Positions 9,589-18,358 of a stretch of 64,000 nt of DNA are shown here, one piece after another. The DNA is from Nitrosomonas supralitoralis (lineage in GTDB: Bacteria; Pseudomonadota; Gammaproteobacteria; Burkholderiales; Nitrosomonadaceae). Both the position numbers and the translations under genes were made by a program. Below the pieces are notes generated by a model that saw only the letters and a list, made by a program, of their open reading frames with translations, did not search any database and was not told where the DNA came from. Each line of letters opens with the position of its first letter. Within the stretch, counting starts at the first letter, position 1. The stretch covers positions 1 to 64,000 of the forward strand of contig NZ_PXXU01000001.1 in NCBI RefSeq assembly GCF_003011925.2, written 5' to 3'.

Positions 9589-11166
9589 TTACCAAAACAG
9601 AATAACCACCACGCATGTGAATAGAACGAGAACCGCAGACTGCCAGCGGTAATCCTTCCACAATGCGACATCTCCTTGTTCAGCTTCATCGCTTGCGCCC
9701 TTACTATAACAAAGATCTCTTAATTGATCTGCGGTCGGTTGCGGCGTCGCAAGACTTACAGCGACATACACTATAGTTCCTACAACAAACAAAATTGCTG
9801 CCACATAGGTAAAATGCAATGACAGAAAACCTCCCATAGTCAGGACAAACAGCCCAGCAGCGCTTAAGTGAGACACCCACAGCGTTACGTACGCAGCTTT
9901 AGCAGTGCCCCGTTTCCATAGCATCCCAAAAAGGAACACCACCACTACCGGAGGAATCGCGTAAGCAAGCACTGCTTGTAAATAAAACCACAGTCCCGGA
10001 AAGTGCTCAATCCACGGTGCCCAGATCGCAGATATCGTCATCAATATCAAAGTGAGAATCCTCCCGATTTTCGCAGTCTGTTCCGGCTTCAATGGCTTCG
10101 ATGGGTTCTCAATGAAATCCAAAGTGATCAAAGTGGACGCCGAATTCAGACTCGAATCGACGCTCGACATGACTGCGGCAATCAATGCCGATAACACCAA
10201 CCCCAGCATCCCGGCAGGCAGCAATTCCACCATCAATGTGGGAAAGACCAAATCTCCGTTTGCAATATCCGGAAAGACAAGCAACGCTAGAGCTCCGGGA
10301 ATGATCATAATGAACAGAGGCATCACCTTAAGAAATCCCGCGAACAAGGCGCCCCAGCGGGCATGTTTTATATTGCGTGCTCCCAGAATTCGTTGCGTAA
10401 TGAACTGATTGCACGACCAGAAATAAAATCCGATAATTGGCACACCCACTAGCGTGCCCAACCATGGCAGCGTGGGATCGTTCAGTGGACGGATCAACGA
10501 AAGCTGTTCCTTCGGCAACTGAGCCAATGCTAAAATCCAGTCAAAATCCAATTCGGCGAGTAAGGCATATGTAATTGCCGATGCTCCGATCAATAGAATC
10601 ACCGCTTGAGCCACATCGGTATAGGCGACCGCTTTGAGCCCACCACTAGCGGTATAAAATCCCGCAACCACCGCAATGATGGCGCACAACTGCCAAAGCT
10701 CAAGCCCCGAAAAAAAAAGCTGCAAAGCCATGGCTCCAGCATACAAACCTGCCGCCATATCCACAAATACAATGAGAAATATATTCAACGTCGAGAAATA
10801 CGTCCTGCAACGCCGACTGTATCGCTTCTCCAAGTACTCGGGAATCGTTCGAATTCCCGATTTCAAGTAGAACGGGATAGAGAAGAACACCATGAATACC
10901 AGAATGAAAACCGCCATCCATTCGTAGTTGGCCACCGATATACCTGTGGTATACGCCGTGCCCATCAACCCAATCAAGGTAGTCGACGATATATTCGATG
11001 CGAAAAGTGAAAAACCGATCACCGACCAGCTCAACGTCCTGCCCGCGAGGAAATAATCGTCACCGGTTCTCGTATTGCGGTAAACCCACCAACCCATGGC
11101 TATGACGAAAATAAAATAGCCAGCAATGACTGCGATATCCAAAGAATGTAAATTGACGACAGACAT
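9589..11166 (-). CDS. Sodium:solute symporter (SSS/SGLT family)
   Basis: A 525-residue inner-membrane transporter with about 13-14 hydrophobic segments. Family features visible are GDDYFLAGRTLSW near residue 35, the SNISSTTLIG region, SGGLKAVAYTDVAQ near residue 180 and SSVDSSLNSASTL near 335; these include the positions that form the sodium site in the family. It resembles the sugar/inositol-like branch, but the substrate cannot be read from the sequence. It is transcribed in the same direction as the guanidine operon but lies upstream of the riboswitch, so it is not under guanidine control through that element. Start ATG at 11166. Confidence 0.85.
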   Translation of the reverse strand: MSVVNLHSLDIAVIAGYFIFVIAMGWWVYRNTRTGDDYFLAGRTLSWSVIGFSLFASNISSTTLIGLMGTAYTTGISVANYEWMAVFILVFMVFFSIPFYLKSGIRTIPEYLEKRYSRRCRTYFSTLNIFLIVFVDMAAGLYAGAMALQLFFSGLELWQLCAIIAVVAGFYTASGGLKAVAYTDVAQAVILLIGASAITYALLAELDFDWILALAQLPKEQLSLIRPLNDPTLPWLGTLVGVPIIGFYFWSCNQFITQRILGARNIKHARWGALFAGFLKVMPLFIMIIPGALALLVFPDIANGDLVFPTLMVELLPAGMLGLVLSALIAAVMSSVDSSLNSASTLITLDFIENPSKPLKPEQTAKIGRILTLILMTISAIWAPWIEHFPGLWFYLQAVLAYAIPPVVVVFLFGMLWKRGTAKAAYVTLWVSHLSAAGLFVLTMGGFLSLHFTYVAAILFVVGTIVYVAVSLATPQPTADQLRDLCYSKGASDEAEQGDVALWKDYRWQSAVLVLFTCVVVILFW

Positions 11167-11780
11167 ACTCGCTAAAGAGGTTTATATTAATTGTGAATTG
11201 GAGGGAAAAACAGGATTTCGTCAAGAATTCTTGACTGATTTCGGATCTTCAATAAACTAGAATAGTTGATCTAGAAATGTAAGATTAATAGATCTAGAAT
11301 ATTCTCCTATTTGTATGAGTTCCACTCTGAAGTAGTCTAATGAATCTACTAAACCTTGACAGGCCAGTTTAGCAAATTTTCCAATTTTTCCCTTCTGCTT
11401 CAATTTGATCTGTATCGCAAAATTATCTTTCGCAGGACGGCCTACGCTAAAATTAGCGTCTGTATACTAATGATGCAATCTATTTTCAAGACGCAAAGAC
11501 CCATTTTTTCAGATCTCGATAATGGCTGACTGAAATTACCCCTCCCGAATGTTATATGCTTCTGCATAAAAATCGATGAGGTTTGTAAGTATTACGTATT
11601 ACCGAATTATTCATTCTGTAATATTACCCAGATACGGTACAGTTAATTTGGCATTTCCGCTTGCAGATCGAGCACACACTCAACTAAATATCGTTTTCGT
11701 ATACTGAATTAGTATTTCGTACATGACAGGATTTCTTGTACCCTGTCAGATCTTTATATGCAACTCGAGAGTAAAATATT
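11167..11780. other. Long divergent intergenic region
   Basis: This 614-bp gap between divergent genes contains repeat copy A (about 11413-11652). Immediately upstream of the symporter the DNA holds TCTAGAA-type short repeats (around 11270-11300). No coding sequence was recognised. Promoters of both flanking genes must lie here but were not resolved. Confidence 0.5.
11413..11652 (+). repeat. Dispersed intergenic repeat, copy A
   Basis: Aligns over its length with the copy at 20866-21092. Shared blocks in order are the left end with CGCAGGA, CTAAAATTAGCGTCTGTATACT, a GACGCAAAGACCC block, CAGATCTCGATAATGGCTGACTG, GAATTATTCATTCTG, and a right end ACAGTTAATTTGGCA. It has no open frame. It is moderately diverged from the other copies. 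Confidence 0.65.
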
Positions 11781-12476
11781 ATGAATCTATTTTTAAAAAA
11801 ACCAATTCTAAGCCTGATTACTCTTGGAATATTGTCAGCATGTGCAACAACTCACAAAACAACCCAAACTGCCAGGTCAGCAATTGAACAATTGTTACTT
11901 AGTGAAGCAGTTATAAAAAGCCTTCCGGATGAACTCGATAGCCCATTGCCAATTCCTCGGGGTGCGAATGTAATACTCGATACTTCAGGCATTAGTGAAG
12001 ATAAGGATATTGTGCGTCAAGTCTTGGCTGGATGGTTGGGGAAACAAGGTTATCATGTCATGATTGGGTGGTTTGGCGAAGAAGGCTATCATGCTCAAGG
12101 TGATATTGATAAGGCCACACACCGCATCGGTGTGATTGTAGAGTCGTTTGGAACAGAGTTTGGTGAAACTTTTTTTGGGGTACCACCAATACAGAGTTTG
12201 GTGATTCCTTTTGCAACTCCAGAATTGGCTTTCTTCAAAGCACAATATCAAACAGGGTTTGTAAAATTTTACTTTGATATTTCTGAGATTCCATCAAACC
12301 GATTCATCGTATCGACTTCTCCTTTTTTTGCTGAAACGCATTATAACGATTATAGCGTTTTGTTCTTAATTTCATTTAAGAGAACTGATCTGACCTTGCC
12401 ACCGCAAGTTGGGTCTTTTAAGAAGGCTGTTAAAGTTCAAGCAATAGATACACCATCTTCCGAGCAAAAAAAATAA
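11781..12476 (+). CDS. Outer-membrane or periplasmic lipoprotein of unknown function
   Basis: A 231-residue protein with a lipoprotein signal peptide: a basic N-terminus (FLKKP), a hydrophobic segment and the lipobox ILSAC with Cys21. The mature part starts with a TARSAIEQLLLSEAV segment followed by GANVILDTSGI, a pattern I associate with the uncharacterised DUF6655 family; that link is from memory and tentative. A duplicated GWLGKQGYHVMIGWFGEEGYH stretch lies near residues 90-110. It stands alone, flanked by repeat copies A and B. It is more AT-rich than the housekeeping genes. Function unknown. Confidence 0.75.
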   Translation: MNLFLKKPILSLITLGILSACATTHKTTQTARSAIEQLLLSEAVIKSLPDELDSPLPIPRGANVILDTSGISEDKDIVRQVLAGWLGKQGYHVMIGWFGEEGYHAQGDIDKATHRIGVIVESFGTEFGETFFGVPPIQSLVIPFATPELAFFKAQYQTGFVKFYFDISEIPSNRFIVSTSPFFAETHYNDYSVLFLISFKRTDLTLPPQVGSFKKAVKVQAIDTPSSEQKK

Positions 12477-12498
12477 AACTAAAAGATTACTCCAAGCG

Positions 12499-12680
12499 TT
12501 ATTGCTAAAGCAATTCTCGCAAGTGGTTCTTCGCTAGAATTAGCGTCAATATGGCGACACAATCTTTTTTCTAGCCGCAAATACCTCTTTTCTCAGACCT
12601 CGATAATAAAGCCAAACTTCACGTTGTATGATTTCTGCAGAAAAATAGATGGCGTTCGCTTTGCTTTGTGACGCTTAGTT
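12499..12680 (+). repeat. Dispersed intergenic repeat, copy B
   Basis: Begins TTATTGCTAAAGCAATTCTC and continues through GCTAGAATTAGCGTC, TTTTCTCAGACCTCGATAAT and GTTGTATGATTTCTGCAGAA, all matched in other copies. The similarity fades near the stop codon of the convergent NUDIX gene (12679-12681), so the right end is missing or has been absorbed into that gene's 3' end. Confidence 0.65.
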
Positions 12681-13299
12681 ATTTATGCTCGGTATCTCCC
12701 AGGCACCATTGCGCTCGCACAAGATCGCGATTGAATGCTAACCATTGTAATGCAATGATGGCGCTGGCCGAATTGATTTTTCCCGACTTTAAAAGCTGCA
12801 GTGCTGTTTCAAGGGAGACGACATGGACTTTGATATCCTCACCTTCTTCTGTTACGCCATATACGCCGCCTGCTAGCGTTGTATCCGTCCTGCCGCAGAA
12901 CAACGCAATCCGTTCTGTCATACCACCAGGACTGGCCAGATAATCATACAATGGAATCAAATCAGTGATATTACAGTTTGCTTCTTCGATACTTTCGCGT
13001 TTGATCACATCTTCAGCTATTTCCTCGGGTTCAATAATGCCAGCGACGATTTCCAATAGCCAAGGATCGTATGGCGCATTCATGGCACCAACACGGAATT
13101 GTTCGATCAGGATTACTTCGTCTCTAACCGGATCGTAAGGCAAAACCGCTGCCGCATGACCGCGTTCGAATAATTCGCGCGTAATCGGTTGACTCCAATC
13201 GCCATTAAACAGGCGATAACGCAGGTGGTAACGATCTATGCGGAAAAAGCCTTTATAACAAACTGTTTTATCCAAGATCTCTACATCCTTGTGCATCAT
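12679..13299 (-). CDS. nudF: NUDIX hydrolase, ADP-ribose pyrophosphatase type
   Basis: A 206-residue NUDIX enzyme expected to hydrolyse ADP-ribose (and related NDP-sugars) to AMP and ribose-5-phosphate in the cytoplasm. The Nudix box is visible around residues 98-120 as GIIEPEEIAEDVIKRESIEE, with the REsxEE core intact. N-terminal features typical of the ADP-ribose subfamily are the YRLFNGDWS and RELFERGHAAAVLPYD segments and the VILIEQFRVGAMN strand. It stands alone. Its stop codon coincides with the end of repeat copy B. Assignment to NudF rather than another ADP-sugar hydrolase rests on overall pattern. Confidence 0.85.
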   Translation of the reverse strand: MMHKDVEILDKTVCYKGFFRIDRYHLRYRLFNGDWSQPITRELFERGHAAAVLPYDPVRDEVILIEQFRVGAMNAPYDPWLLEIVAGIIEPEEIAEDVIKRESIEEANCNITDLIPLYDYLASPGGMTERIALFCGRTDTTLAGGVYGVTEEGEDIKVHVVSLETALQLLKSGKINSASAIIALQWLAFNRDLVRAQWCLGDTEHK

Positions 13300-13791
13300 T
13301 AATTGTTCCTCTGTCTGTACAGATAATTACCAGCAATTATATTGTGAGCTGATCGAAGATGAAAAACGGTATTACAAGGTTAGCTCCTGAAGGGCAACCT
13401 ATGCTAAAAAATTGTCTTTTGCTATCGCAAGCATTTATTTGTAAAGCGTCAGTTGAATTTCATGTGCAATCGATCAAAACTGTTATTTGATGTGCGACGA
13501 ATATCTCTTTATTTGCGTTTTAACTGTCGTTAATCATCATGCTTTTTAAGCAATAGCAGCAAGAAACTAAAATTGTTTCTTAGGTCGTTAGGTTATTTTG
13601 TCCAACTTGTGCTGGTGGGGAACACATTGGATTTTAATATACCGAACACGACCACCTTACTTTCAGGTTGAATCCTTAGGATAATTGACACAGAAATCAC
13701 TCTGCAACTTCCAATACAAAATATTCAGATAGCCTACAATTACTTACCTATACTTAATGAGTTTATCTTGCAAGCTAAGCGACATCATCTC
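13300..13791. other. Intergenic region with a possible partial repeat copy
   Basis: About 490 bp between two minus-strand genes. Around 13371-13420 the sequence (ACAAGGTTAGCTCCTGAAGGG, then CCTATGCTAAAAAATTGTCTT) resembles the left end of the dispersed repeat; the rest shows no convincing match. No coding sequence was recognised. Confidence 0.4.
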
Positions 13792-14235
13792 CTAGTTTTT
13801 AGCTATTACAGTTATTCGGCCACGCATCGTCTTAAAATGATTCTTTAACGGGCAAGCAAAATCAACTGTTCCCGGATTAGCAAATTGCCATATCAATTCC
13901 TCCTTTTCACCTGGTTTTATTCGCATTAAATATTTATTTCTTTGTTTCGTATTTGCAGCTTTTTTTAGTTCATCTGCGTAGTCAATCAAAAATTGATGCG
14001 TATTATTACCACGATTATTTAAAACGAACCGAATTACTTCGCCCTCACTAACAATAAGTTCTGGAGGTAAAAACATGTTATCTAACAAAGTAATGTTAAT
14101 TGTCCGGGATATTTCTGCTGGATTACCAGGTTTTCCAATATCAGCTTCTTTATTCGACTGTTTTTTTTCCGCATAAATATTGTTTGAAAGCAAAGCAGAT
14201 ATTGAAATTAGAAAGATTAATAACAATTTATGCAT
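13792..14235 (-). CDS. Periplasmic cupredoxin-like copper protein
   Basis: A 147-residue protein with a signal peptide (residues 1-22, ending near IYA) and a single cupredoxin domain. The order of ligands fits a type-1 copper site: His in NTHQF near residue 85, then Cys in FACPL, His in KNHF and Met in TMRG near the C-terminus. Such proteins carry electrons or store copper in the periplasm. The insertion ELKKAANTKQRNKYLMRIK between the strands is a feature of the plastocyanin/azurin-like group often found beside copper-handling genes. No copper gene is adjacent here, so the partner is unknown. Confidence 0.82.
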   Translation of the reverse strand: MHKLLLIFLISISALLSNNIYAEKKQSNKEADIGKPGNPAEISRTINITLLDNMFLPPELIVSEGEVIRFVLNNRGNNTHQFLIDYADELKKAANTKQRNKYLMRIKPGEKEELIWQFANPGTVDFACPLKNHFKTMRGRITVIAKN

Positions 14236-14296
14236 AATAAGCTCCTAATAATTACTTTAAAAACCGACAGTCTCTTTAAGCAATGAGGAACATCGA

Positions 14297-14500
14297 TATT
14301 GCCAAGTTGACCATCGCAAGGTGTCTTACGCTAGATATAGCTTCTTTATACTAACGTAATACTTTTCAAAAATGTAAAGGCTTCTTGTCTCAGGTCTCAT
14401 TAATAGCTGGCTAATACTAAATAAAGTTTATCCTTCAATAGATTGTAAAAATGTTTCGCGATATTACGATGTATAATCTTTAATATACCCGCAACCTATC
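14297..14500 (+). repeat. Dispersed intergenic repeat, copy D
   Basis: Starts TATTGCCAAGTTGACCATCG and keeps the GCAAGGTGTC, TACGCTAGATATAGCTTC, TTTATACTAACG and TCTCAGGTCTCATTAATAGC blocks seen in copies A, B and C. The right half is more diverged. It occupies most of the divergent gap between the cupredoxin and the DUF3820 gene (14236-14574). Confidence 0.6.
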
Positions 14501-14574
14501 CATTATGCATTTATGTGAATTGCTGAAGACCTCGTTCACAAGCACATGATCCAAAGAAATATTTATCGATAACC

Positions 14575-14799
14575 ATGAATCCTGTGCATTTAAAACTATT
14601 AGTGACCCGAGTCATGCCTTATGGTAAATATAAAGGACGATTGATCGCTGATTTGCCAGGAAATTATCTTAACTGGTTTGCTCGCCAAGGATTCCCACCT
14701 GGCGAAATAGGAAAACTCTTGGCATTGATGCATGAACTGGATCACAATGGTCTTGCATCGCTATTAACGCCTCTTCGAGAACGACAACACAATCTGTAG
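14575..14799 (+). CDS. Small DUF3820-family protein
   Basis: A 74-residue cytoplasmic protein matching the short DUF3820 family, recognised by the MPYGKYKGRLIADLP motif at residues 14-28 followed by NYLNWFARQGFPPGEIGKLL. The function of the family is not established; the motif resembles a nucleic-acid-associated PYGKYKG loop found in some exonuclease-linked proteins, which is only suggestive. Length is normal for the family. No clear Shine-Dalgarno sequence is seen. It precedes the RIO kinase by about 160 bp in the same direction. Confidence 0.75.
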   Translation: MNPVHLKLLVTRVMPYGKYKGRLIADLPGNYLNWFARQGFPPGEIGKLLALMHELDHNGLASLLTPLRERQHNL

Positions 14800-14957
14800 A
14801 ATATGAATTACTATTGAGATATTGGTTAGTCGTTACCATATAAAACAAAACACTTTGAATGGCTTAGTTCCAATCCCGTTTCCTCTTTATTCCGATACAG
14901 GTGTTTTAAATTGTTTCTAAGCTATGAGTATCTATATATAAGCACAGGATTTCGACA

Positions 14958-15812
14958 ATGAAAACGCCCAAAAGACTTGAACCACTGATTCAGGATGGCT
15001 TTGTGGATGAAGTTATTCGTCAGTTAATGAGTGGCAAGGAAGCTTCGGTTTATATTGTTCGATGTGAAGATGAAATTCGCTGCGCCAAAGTATACAAAGA
15101 AACCAACAAGCGCAGTTTTCGCCAAAGCACGGATTACATCGAAGGCCGCAAAGTAAAAAACAGCCGTCGAGCTCGTGCCATGGCAAAAGGGACTCGATAT
15201 GGACGCAAGGCACAGGAAGAATCCTGGCAGAATGCTGAGGTAGATGCCTTGTATCGACTTGCTGCTGCAGGTGTGCGTGTACCTAAGCCGTATAATTTCC
15301 ATGAAGGCGTACTGCTGATGGATTTGGTGACAGACGATCAAGGTAACGCAGCTCCGCGACTCAACGATCTGATTCTGACTGCAGAATTATCTCGCGAATA
15401 TCACCACATACTCGTTTCGCAGGTGGTGCGCATGCTTTGTGCCGGGATTATTCACGGTGATTTGTCTGAATATAACGTGCTAGTCGATAACACAGGGCCA
15501 GTTATCATTGACTTGCCACAAGCTATTGATGCGGCTGCAAACAACCAAGCCTGTAAAATGCTGCTGCGTGATGTCGAGAACTTGGCTATTTACTTCGGTC
15601 AATTTGCACCCGAATTACTAGCCACCAGTTATGGCATGGAGATATGGTCACTCTACCAAAACGGACAATTACATCCAGAAACTGTTTTGAGCGGCCACTT
15701 CGAGCATAATGAGAAACCCGTTAGTATTCAAAGTGTCCTGCGTGAAATAAATGACACACTGAAGGACGAAGAAGCAAGGAAACATTATCGCTCATTACGT
15801 GAACTTCAATGA
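14958..15812 (+). CDS. RIO1-family atypical serine protein kinase
   Basis: A 284-residue protein of the RIO kinase family. The ATP-binding region GKEASVYIVRCEDE lies at residues 27-40, the catalytic loop IIHGDLSEYNVL near 165, and the metal-binding IIDLPQAID motif near 180 (the RIO equivalent of DFG). The basic segment around residues 60-85 (RKVKNSRRARAMAKGTRYGRK) is typical of RIO1-like proteins. In bacteria the substrates are unknown; archaeal and eukaryotic relatives act in small ribosomal subunit maturation. Start ATG at 14958 with no strong RBS. Confidence 0.88.
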   Translation: MKTPKRLEPLIQDGFVDEVIRQLMSGKEASVYIVRCEDEIRCAKVYKETNKRSFRQSTDYIEGRKVKNSRRARAMAKGTRYGRKAQEESWQNAEVDALYRLAAAGVRVPKPYNFHEGVLLMDLVTDDQGNAAPRLNDLILTAELSREYHHILVSQVVRMLCAGIIHGDLSEYNVLVDNTGPVIIDLPQAIDAAANNQACKMLLRDVENLAIYFGQFAPELLATSYGMEIWSLYQNGQLHPETVLSGHFEHNEKPVSIQSVLREINDTLKDEEARKHYRSLRELQ

Positions 15813-15877
15813 CGTTTAGCGCTGGGTTTATTACCTTAGCACTCAGCACAACAAAAAGAGTTTACGAAAGAAAATGT

Positions 15878-16187
15878 TATTGCCAAGTCAACGCTTGAAA
15901 GATGTTCTGCGTTATGATTATTGTCATTATACCCTGCGCAATTCTTTTCCACGACGCAAAAACCCTTGTCCTAGATCTCTATCATGTCTACTCGATACAT
16001 AACCAAGAAATAACAACTGAGTCTTAATAGATCTTAAAGTAGATTCAAATCTCACGACAGCTGAGTTAAATCGATAATAGAGCCACTTTGCGAGCGGTAG
16101 ATTTCGGATGAAAATCAAATGACGTTTGTATAAGGTCACGGAATTATTCATCTCGCAATTGTGTCGTCCACGTACAGTTAACTTTCC
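15878..16187 (+). repeat. Dispersed intergenic repeat, copy E
   Basis: This longest copy starts TTATTGCCAAGTCAACGC and ends CGTACAGTTAACTTTCCG, matching both ends of copy C. Interior blocks TTCCACGACGCAAAAACCC, CCTAGATCTC and GGAATTATTCATCTCGCAAT are also shared. An extra ~80 bp in the middle accounts for the length. Its right end overlaps the slipin gene: the GTTAAC of the repeat end supplies that gene's TAA stop codon (16178-16180). Confidence 0.68.
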
Positions 16188-16966
16188 GTACCTCTCTCTT
16201 CCTTTTTCATCTCCTTTTCAAGAATTCTTTGGAGAGGCGCAATAAGTTCCATTGGCAAAGGAAACACAATCGTCGAACTTTTGTCACCTGCAATTTCCGT
16301 AAGTGTTTGCAAATATCGTAGCTGTAATGCCTGTGGTTGCTTGGCTAACACTTGTGACGCTTCCAATAAGTGCTGGGATGCCTGCAATTCACCTTCGGCA
16401 TGAATAATTTTTGCCCGGCGTTCACGTTCAGCTTCTGCCTGCTTTGCAATTGCTCTGATCATTGTTTCATTGAGATCGACATGCTTAATCTCAACATTGG
16501 CTACCTTGATACCCCAGGATTCCGTTTGTTCATCAAGAATTTTTTGAATATCGCTATTGAGCTTGTCGCGACTGGCCAACATCTCATCCAGCTCATGCTG
16601 ACCAAGTACAGAGCGCAAAGTAGTCTGTGCCAATTGACTGGTTGCAGCATCGTAATCTTCAACTTGTATAATTGCTTTTTCCGGGTCAATAACTCGGAAA
16701 TAAAGCACCGCATTAACTTTCACTGATACATTATCACGCGAAATAACATCCTGGCTCGGCACATCCATCACGATGGTACGCAGATCAACGCGAACCATCG
16801 TTTGGATTACCGGGATAACGATAATAAGCCCAGGGCCTTTAACCATCCAGAATCGCCCCAATTGAAACACTACGCCACGCTCATACTCACGCAGTACTTT
16901 TAAGGCACTCGCCAGAAAGAGAATAGTGATTCCTAAAATAAAGAAAGCAACAGTGACTAAATCCAT
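16178..16966 (-). CDS. Slipin / stomatin-like SPFH membrane protein
   Basis: A 262-residue SPFH-domain protein. One N-terminal transmembrane segment (residues 4-22) is followed by [16 protein letters not shown], the signature entry into the SPFH domain of slipins. The [20 protein letters not shown] stretch and the coiled-coil rich in Ala/Glu/Arg (about 170-220, [20 protein letters not shown]) follow. Slipins form membrane oligomers and act with NfeD-type proteases, and the upstream gene encodes such a protease 12 bp away. AAAGGAG precedes the ATG. The C-terminal tail and TAA stop come from the repeat copy E boundary. Confidence 0.9.
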   Translation of the reverse strand: MDLVTVAFFILGITILFLASALKVLREYERGVVFQLGRFWMVKGPGLIIVIPVIQTMVRVDLRTIVMDVPSQDVISRDNVSVKVNAVLYFRVIDPEKAIIQVEDYDAATSQLAQTTLRSVLGQHELDEMLASRDKLNSDIQKILDEQTESWGIKVANVEIKHVDLNETMIRAIAKQAEAERERRAKIIHAEGELQASQHLLEASQVLAKQPQALQLRYLQTLTEIAGDKSSTIVFPLPMELIAPLQRILEKEMKKEERGTES

Positions 16967-16978
16967 CTTGGTTCTCCT

Positions 16979-18358
16979 TTATGTGTTCTGAATTGCATCC
17001 AGGGGCTCTACGTTCAGCACTAAACCATTTAATGACGTTACCCGAACTTTCTGTCCACGCTTCAATGGTGCGTTAGTTTGCGCCTCCCATAATTCACCAT
17101 GCACTCTAATCCAGCCCTGACGGTCAAAATTATCAAGCACCTCTCCGGTACTATGCAGAAGTTGTTCCACTCCGCTGACAACAGGCCGTTGCCGGGCTTT
17201 TATTGCCATTCCCAATACCAGCATAAAGAAGGCTGCGCTTAATAATGCAAATGTAGCAATAAGCGGAATAGAAACGCCATAACCTGGTATCTCTGTATCC
17301 AATAGCATGACAGATCCGAAAACAAAAGAAATAATCCCGCCAATGCCGAGCACTCCAAAGCTCGGCACAAATGCCTCACTCAGCATAAAGACAATACCAA
17401 GTAATATCAATGCTAATCCAGCATAGTTAACGGGTAGTATCTGAAATGCATACAAGGCCAGCAACAAGCAAACAGCCCCAATAACACCTGAAAACACCAT
17501 GCCTGGGTTAGAAAATTCAAATATCACGGCATAAATGCCGAGAAGCAGCAAAATATAAGCTACATTGGGATCGGTAATCACCGCTAGCAAGCGTGTCCGC
17601 CAATCTGGCTCTTGGTGCTGTAATAAAATATGCTTCGTTGATAATGTTATTTCCTCTCCCAAAACGCGAACTGTAAGTCCATCAATTTTGGACAACAAAT
17701 CTGGAATACTGGTTGCGACCAGATCAATCACTCCCTCTTTCAATGCTTCTTCTGATGTCAAGCTGTCAGCCTCACGCACAGCTTTCTCAGCCCATTCGGC
17801 ATTACGATCATGTAACTGTGCAAGCCCACGGATGTATGCCACAGCATCATTGATGAGCTTACTCGTCATAGGATCTTTCGCTTCAGGTGCCTGATCACCG
17901 CGTTCTTCCTGTTGGTCATCAAATGTATTCTTCCGAGGAAATCCAGTGATTTGTACAGGCGTTGCAGCGCCTAAATTAGTTGCAGGAGCCATAGCGGCAA
18001 TATGACTGGCAAAAAGAATGTATGTCCCGGCGCTTGCTGCACGCGCACCGCTTGGCGACACAAAGCTGACGACAGGAACAGGTGAGGCAATAATATCCCG
18101 AATGATTTTGCGCATTGAGGCATCCAGGCCACCGGGTGTATTCATCTGAATGATAATAATCTGGGCATTCTGTTCAATAGCCTTATGAAAATTGCGTTGC
18201 AGATAGTCATGACTGGCAGGACCAATGGCACCGTCAATATTTAGCCACAGGGCATGGTTACTACTTTGTGCAAGTAATAAAGACGACCAACAAAAAATGG
18301 CCAGAAAAATAATGCTATATTTAAGCGCTGCACAATGTATGTGTATGCTAATTATCAT
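16979..18358 (-). CDS. nfeD: NfeD-family membrane serine protease (ClpP-class)
   Basis: A long-form NfeD protein (~459 residues from this start). After a signal peptide comes a ClpP-like protease domain (about 35-220). It holds IIQMNTPGGLDASM, the likely nucleophile Ser in SPSGARAASAGTYI (SAG motif), and a downstream Lys-containing region. Four or five transmembrane helices follow (about 260-400), then a C-terminal OB-fold with LDNFDRQGWIRVHGELWEA. The family cleaves stomatin-like partners, and the slipin gene follows immediately. The frame extends to 18442, but I prefer the start at 18358 because it yields a clean signal peptide; 18385 is an alternative. No convincing RBS separates them. Confidence 0.88.
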   Translation of the reverse strand: MIISIHIHCAALKYSIIFLAIFCWSSLLLAQSSNHALWLNIDGAIGPASHDYLQRNFHKAIEQNAQIIIIQMNTPGGLDASMRKIIRDIIASPVPVVSFVSPSGARAASAGTYILFASHIAAMAPATNLGAATPVQITGFPRKNTFDDQQEERGDQAPEAKDPMTSKLINDAVAYIRGLAQLHDRNAEWAEKAVREADSLTSEEALKEGVIDLVATSIPDLLSKIDGLTVRVLGEEITLSTKHILLQHQEPDWRTRLLAVITDPNVAYILLLLGIYAVIFEFSNPGMVFSGVIGAVCLLLALYAFQILPVNYAGLALILLGIVFMLSEAFVPSFGVLGIGGIISFVFGSVMLLDTEIPGYGVSIPLIATFALLSAAFFMLVLGMAIKARQRPVVSGVEQLLHSTGEVLDNFDRQGWIRVHGELWEAQTNAPLKRGQKVRVTSLNGLVLNVEPLDAIQNT

